NCBI GenBank assembly: GCA_017509785.1
Contig: JAFWOT010000012.1
Span: forward strand, 443,476-507,475
Length of the DNA: 64,000 nucleotides
Direction: 5' to 3'
DNA from: Clostridia bacterium
Lineage (GTDB): Bacteria; Bacillota; Clostridia; Christensenellales; CAG-138
The position numbers and the translations under genes were made by a program. Below the pieces are notes generated by a model that saw only the letters and a program-made list of their open reading frames with translations, did not search any database and was not told the origin of the DNA. Shown here piece after piece: positions 61,188-64,000 of this stretch (the first letter of the stretch is position 1; each line of letters starts with the position of its first letter).

Positions 61188-61310
61188 ATCGAGCGAAGCG
61201 AGATCGACATGCGTTTATCTTCTTTTAGTTTATAGGGTTCATCTGATGCACCACCCCCGGTTCATCTGATGCACCACCCCCGGTTCAAATTTTGAACCAC
61301 CCCCCGGAGG
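61188..61310. repeat. Palindrome and 23-bp tandem repeats
   Basis: A perfect 10-bp inverted repeat ATGTCGATC...GATCGACAT (about 61181-61211) is followed by 23-bp units starting GGTTCATCTGATGCACCACC at 61236 and 61259 and a third, altered unit at 61282 that contains GTTCAAATTTTGAAC. A copy of the TTCCCTTGGGGGAAGC repeat follows near 61337. No gene is supported in 61120-61473. Confidence 0.6.
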
Positions 61311-61474
61311 GGATGGACGGCGCGGGCGCCGAAGCCTTCCCTTGGGGGAAGCCCGGCGCAGGAGCACCTTACAGAGGCGAGCCGGGCGGCGGAGAGCTGA
61401 AAGCGCGCCTCCCCCCCACCCCATGCACCCCATGCACATAAAGTGAATTTTGTCAAGCCCCGATTTCGGGACGC

Positions 61475-61507
61475 AAAAAGCCCGCCGGAGCGGTTGCTCC
61501 GGCGGGC
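61475..61507 (-). terminator. Terminator of the last dockerin gene
   Basis: On the minus strand GCCCGCCGGAGC, a 4-nt loop and GCTCCGGCGGGC, followed by TTTTT. Confidence 0.9.
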
Positions 61508-61544
61508 CTGAAGTCGGTCGTTTACCGGCTTATGCCTCTAAATA

Positions 61545-64000
61545 TCAGAAGCAGGGAAGCTCGGGAATGGCGCCGTTGACGTAACGGGCGATGAGCAGAG
61601 CATCGGTCATGTCGATGCTGCCGTCACCGTTGACGTCGCACCAAGGATCGAGATCCTCGGAGTTGAGGGTGATGAGGTTCATGACGTGCCTCATGAGAGC
61701 GAGGACGTCGAGGGAGTTGACTTCGCCGTTGCCATCAGCGTCGCCCCAGAGATGGGTGGGCTGAGGACCGTCGTCACTGCCCCAGACCTCTACCTGGTCG
61801 ATGTTGAGGATGAACATATCGGTGATATTGAAGTGACGGATCGCGATGTAGACGGTCTCGCCGGTGAAGTCGGAGAGATCGACCTCAAACTGCTGATACT
61901 CACCGGTGACAACAAACTCGGAGGAGACCTGGATCATCTCGTCGGGGTTGTTGGTAAGACCGGCGTAGATGGCGAAGTGCTCAGCCGCGTAGCTCGGATC
62001 CTGACCAGCGGCAAAGAGGGTTACTGTTGCGCTGCCGTCGGGCAGATCGATAGCGGGAGAAATAGCCCAGTTATCGGGATTAATCGCAACGCCGCCGCCA
62101 AAGCCGTCATTGACGTAGGACTCGGAGTAGATGATACCCTCGCCCTCATAGGGGGTCATGCCGGTGGAGCCATCAGGACCAAGGTTCCAGATCCAGTTAT
62201 GGCCGTCACCGTCCTGATCGACAAAGGTCCATTCATCGACCTCAGCCTGATCCTCGAAGTAGAAGCCTTCAACAAAGCCGCCGACCTCGGGGATGACGTT
62301 GACGATGGCGAACGCCTGATAGCCGCCCTCCTCGGTGGTTACGCAAACCATCGCGGTGCCCTCGGCAAGACCGACGACGAGACCGTTCTGGTCGACCATG
62401 ATGATGGACTCATCATCGACGGACCACTCAACGTTCTTGTTATCGGCGTTGAAGGGCTGTACGGAAGCGGTGAACTGAGCGGTGTCACCAACGTGGATGG
62501 TGACCTCCGTCGGGTTGATGGTGACGCCCGTTACGGGGTGCTCGTCACCGGAGCCGGGCTCGGAGCCGGGGATCAGGAACATGCCGACGATCTCCATGCC
62601 CGCGGTGCCGATGGTGCCGCAGAAGTCGGCAGCGCCGGTGTTCTTGTCAAGGCGATAGAGGCCGTTGGTGGTCGAATCGAGGATCTGCGCCCAGTAGATA
62701 TCGCCGGTGTCGAAATCATAGGCGAGATCCTGTACGTAGGAGCAGGATACGCCGGTGTTGCCTACGAGCGTGGCAGCGCCGGTATCGAGGTTGATGGCGT
62801 AAAGATCGCCGGTGTTGGCAATACCGTAGCCGGTGCCGTTCTCATCAATGCAGAAGCCGTAGTAGTGCTGGCTGTTGGTGGTGACGGTGGTAACAGCGCC
62901 GCTGGCGGGATCGACATTGATGAAGTAGGAGTAACCATTGTCATCAGCGGCAATGCCGAAGATGGTTCCCCTGGTGTAATCGTAGGACAGAGAGGTCACG
63001 GTGCCGCCGGTGAAGGAAGCGCCGTAGGTGACGTTGCCCAGATTATCAAAGGGAGCGGTGAAGTACACGCCCTCGGTGGTGAAGCCGAACACGGTGCCGT
63101 AGGCATAAGCTGCGCCAAACGCTTCGGGAGCGCCGGTGATGCCGGTGACGGTGCCGGGATCGACGTCGGTGAAGGTTACCCAATTGTTATCGTAAACACC
63201 GCCCATATCATAGGTGCAGATACCGTAGATCTGAGCCATGGTGAGACCGGTGTCAATGACGGTGATCTCAGTCACAGCATAGACGGAGGGATCGGATACG
63301 AGCGCAACGGTAACGAAGGTCTCGCCCTCGGCAACGCCGCGGACAACGCCGTTCTCGTTAACGGTCGCGATGGAAGGATCGTCAACGGTGAAGTAGACTT
63401 CCTTATCGAAGGCTTCCTCGGGGAGGACGGTCCACTCGATAACGCCGGTGCGGTTCACGGGAACCTCAAGAGACTCGGTGGCGACGATCTCCTCAGCGAG
63501 AACGGGCTCGCCGACGTAGACGTTATCTACCGCGAAGTAGTCGCCGGTGGGGTTAACGGAGCTGTCCTTGGTGTAGGACCAGACGAGGGTGTGCTCGCCG
63601 GCAGTGAGCTGATAAGCGAAAGCTTCCCAGTCATTGTCGTAAGCGCCGTAGGTCATGACTACCTGGCCGTCAACTGCGAAGTCGCAGTGATCCCAGAAGG
63701 TGCTGGAGCCTTCGCCCCAAGCCTTGAACTCAAACTGGACGATGTCGCCTTCCTCGGCGATGACAGTCGTGGTAAGAGTGGAGGTGCTGGAGGCAACGCC
63801 CGCGTTGCCGGAGATGGCGTAGAAGTGGCTGCCCTCGGTGGCGGTGGTCCAGGGATACTGAGCGAAGGTCTCGAAGTGGAGAGTGCCGCCGGGTACGTTC
63901 AGGGCCTCGTCGAGGTCGCCGGTTACGGGAGGCTCGGTCTCGGTGGGTTCGGGAGTCTCAATGGGCTCGCCGCCCTCGCCAAGGAACTCGACCTGGTCGA
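61545..64000 (-). CDS. Secreted adhesin-like protein with dockerin (5' end outside window)
   Basis: The frame is open to base 64000, so at least 818 residues are present and the start is missing. From the visible N-end: the end of a choice-of-anchor domain (DQVEFLGEG), a TPEPTETEPP linker, the beta module seen in the 1229-residue neighbour (GTLHFETFAQYPW ... YGAYDNDWEAF), a BIG2-like domain, a beta-propeller-like stretch of six or so blades (YGICTYDMGGVYDNNW, FGIAADDNGYSYFINVDPASG), a second BIG2 (VTGVTINPTEVTIHVGDTAQF), a choice-of-anchor J domain and the dockerin (GDADGNGEVNSLDVLALMRHVM; DVNGDGSIDMTDALLIARYV). Function unknown; probably surface-docked. Confidence 0.82.
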   Translation of the reverse strand, partial: DQVEFLGEGGEPIETPEPTETEPPVTGDLDEALNVPGGTLHFETFAQYPWTTATEGSHFYAISGNAGVASSTSTLTTTVIAEEGDIVQFEFKAWGEGSSTFWDHCDFAVDGQVVMTYGAYDNDWEAFAYQLTAGEHTLVWSYTKDSSVNPTGDYFAVDNVYVGEPVLAEEIVATESLEVPVNRTGVIEWTVLPEEAFDKEVYFTVDDPSIATVNENGVVRGVAEGETFVTVALVSDPSVYAVTEITVIDTGLTMAQIYGICTYDMGGVYDNNWVTFTDVDPGTVTGITGAPEAFGAAYAYGTVFGFTTEGVYFTAPFDNLGNVTYGASFTGGTVTSLSYDYTRGTIFGIAADDNGYSYFINVDPASGAVTTVTTNSQHYYGFCIDENGTGYGIANTGDLYAINLDTGAATLVGNTGVSCSYVQDLAYDFDTGDIYWAQILDSTTNGLYRLDKNTGAADFCGTIGTAGMEIVGMFLIPGSEPGSGDEHPVTGVTINPTEVTIHVGDTAQFTASVQPFNADNKNVEWSVDDESIIMVDQNGLVVGLAEGTAMVCVTTEEGGYQAFAIVNVIPEVGGFVEGFYFEDQAEVDEWTFVDQDGDGHNWIWNLGPDGSTGMTPYEGEGIIYSESYVNDGFGGGVAINPDNWAISPAIDLPDGSATVTLFAAGQDPSYAAEHFAIYAGLTNNPDEMIQVSSEFVVTGEYQQFEVDLSDFTGETVYIAIRHFNITDMFILNIDQVEVWGSDDGPQPTHLWGDADGNGEVNSLDVLALMRHVMNLITLNSEDLDPWCDVNGDGSIDMTDALLIARYVNGAIPELPCF

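Overview
The window looks like a chromosomal segment of an uncultured, GC-rich, anaerobic member of the Clostridia (Bacillota), probably from a gut community. Support: the yqfC-yqfD sporulation genes with the Firmicutes order phoH / HD-phosphohydrolase / ybeY / cdd / era / recO; a reverse rubrerythrin; a ferredoxin-domain aldo/keto reductase; an acetoacetate-type CoA-transferase plus thiolase module; and a class-A rnpB. Promoters are unusually easy to read: sixteen sigma-A-like sites, all with a 17-nt spacer. No phage, insertion sequence, tRNA, rRNA or CRISPR array was seen.

Layout. 1-2.5 kb: end of an SPFH/zinc-ribbon protein, an acyl carrier protein, a degenerate P-loop protein and a YdcF-like membrane protein. 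2.6-6.6 kb: a secreted BIG2/dockerin protein and a divergent 878-aa dockerin protein with a caspase-like (clan CD) His/Cys pair. 6.9-12.1 kb: an acetyltransferase, a lipoprotein with a cohesin-like domain, reverse rubrerythrin, a membrane Sel1-repeat protein and a DUF4234 protein. 12.2-23.5 kb: ttcA-like gene, S41 peptidase, then a probable operon of mfd, cysteine-desulfidase-like gene, aldo/keto reductase, APH-like kinase and a three-gene polar amino-acid ABC importer. 24.1-29.0 kb: mreB, then phosphohexomutase / nucleotidyltransferase / tatD with overlapping ends. 29.0-30.6 kb: a repeat-rich gene-free stretch holding rnpB (minus strand), flanked on both sides by tandem duplications of its own ends. 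30.6-33.4 kb (minus): zinc-ribbon coiled-coil protein, Nif3-like protein, TrmK, flavodoxin. 33.5-38.8 kb: PadR with a HAAS/DUF4097 membrane protein, CoA-transferase A and B, thiolase, a DUF4253 lipoprotein. 39.0-46.2 kb (minus): FlaR-like kinase, recO, era, cdd, ybeY, a short HD phosphohydrolase, phoH, yqfD, yqfC, with a YqzL-like microprotein inverted between recO and era. 46.3-52.9 kb (minus): an orphan Card1/Can2-like CARF nuclease at the end of an operon (small membrane protein, ABC exporter, DUF2804, M42 peptidase), then glyA. 53-64 kb (minus): four large secreted proteins built from choice-of-anchor/cleaved-adhesin, BIG2, InlB-repeat and dockerin modules; the last runs off the window.

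How it fits together. Six proteins carry C-terminal dockerin-like Ca-binding repeats and one lipoprotein carries a cohesin-like domain, suggesting a cell-surface assembly whose cargo is adhesin- and peptidase-like, with no recognisable glycoside hydrolase here. The cysteine-desulfidase homologue beside an amino-acid importer suggests cysteine/cystine catabolism. The orphan CARF nuclease and the duplicated rnpB locus with a covarying two-hairpin element are the other features most worth following up. All functions are inferred from sequence read by eye; no database search was run.
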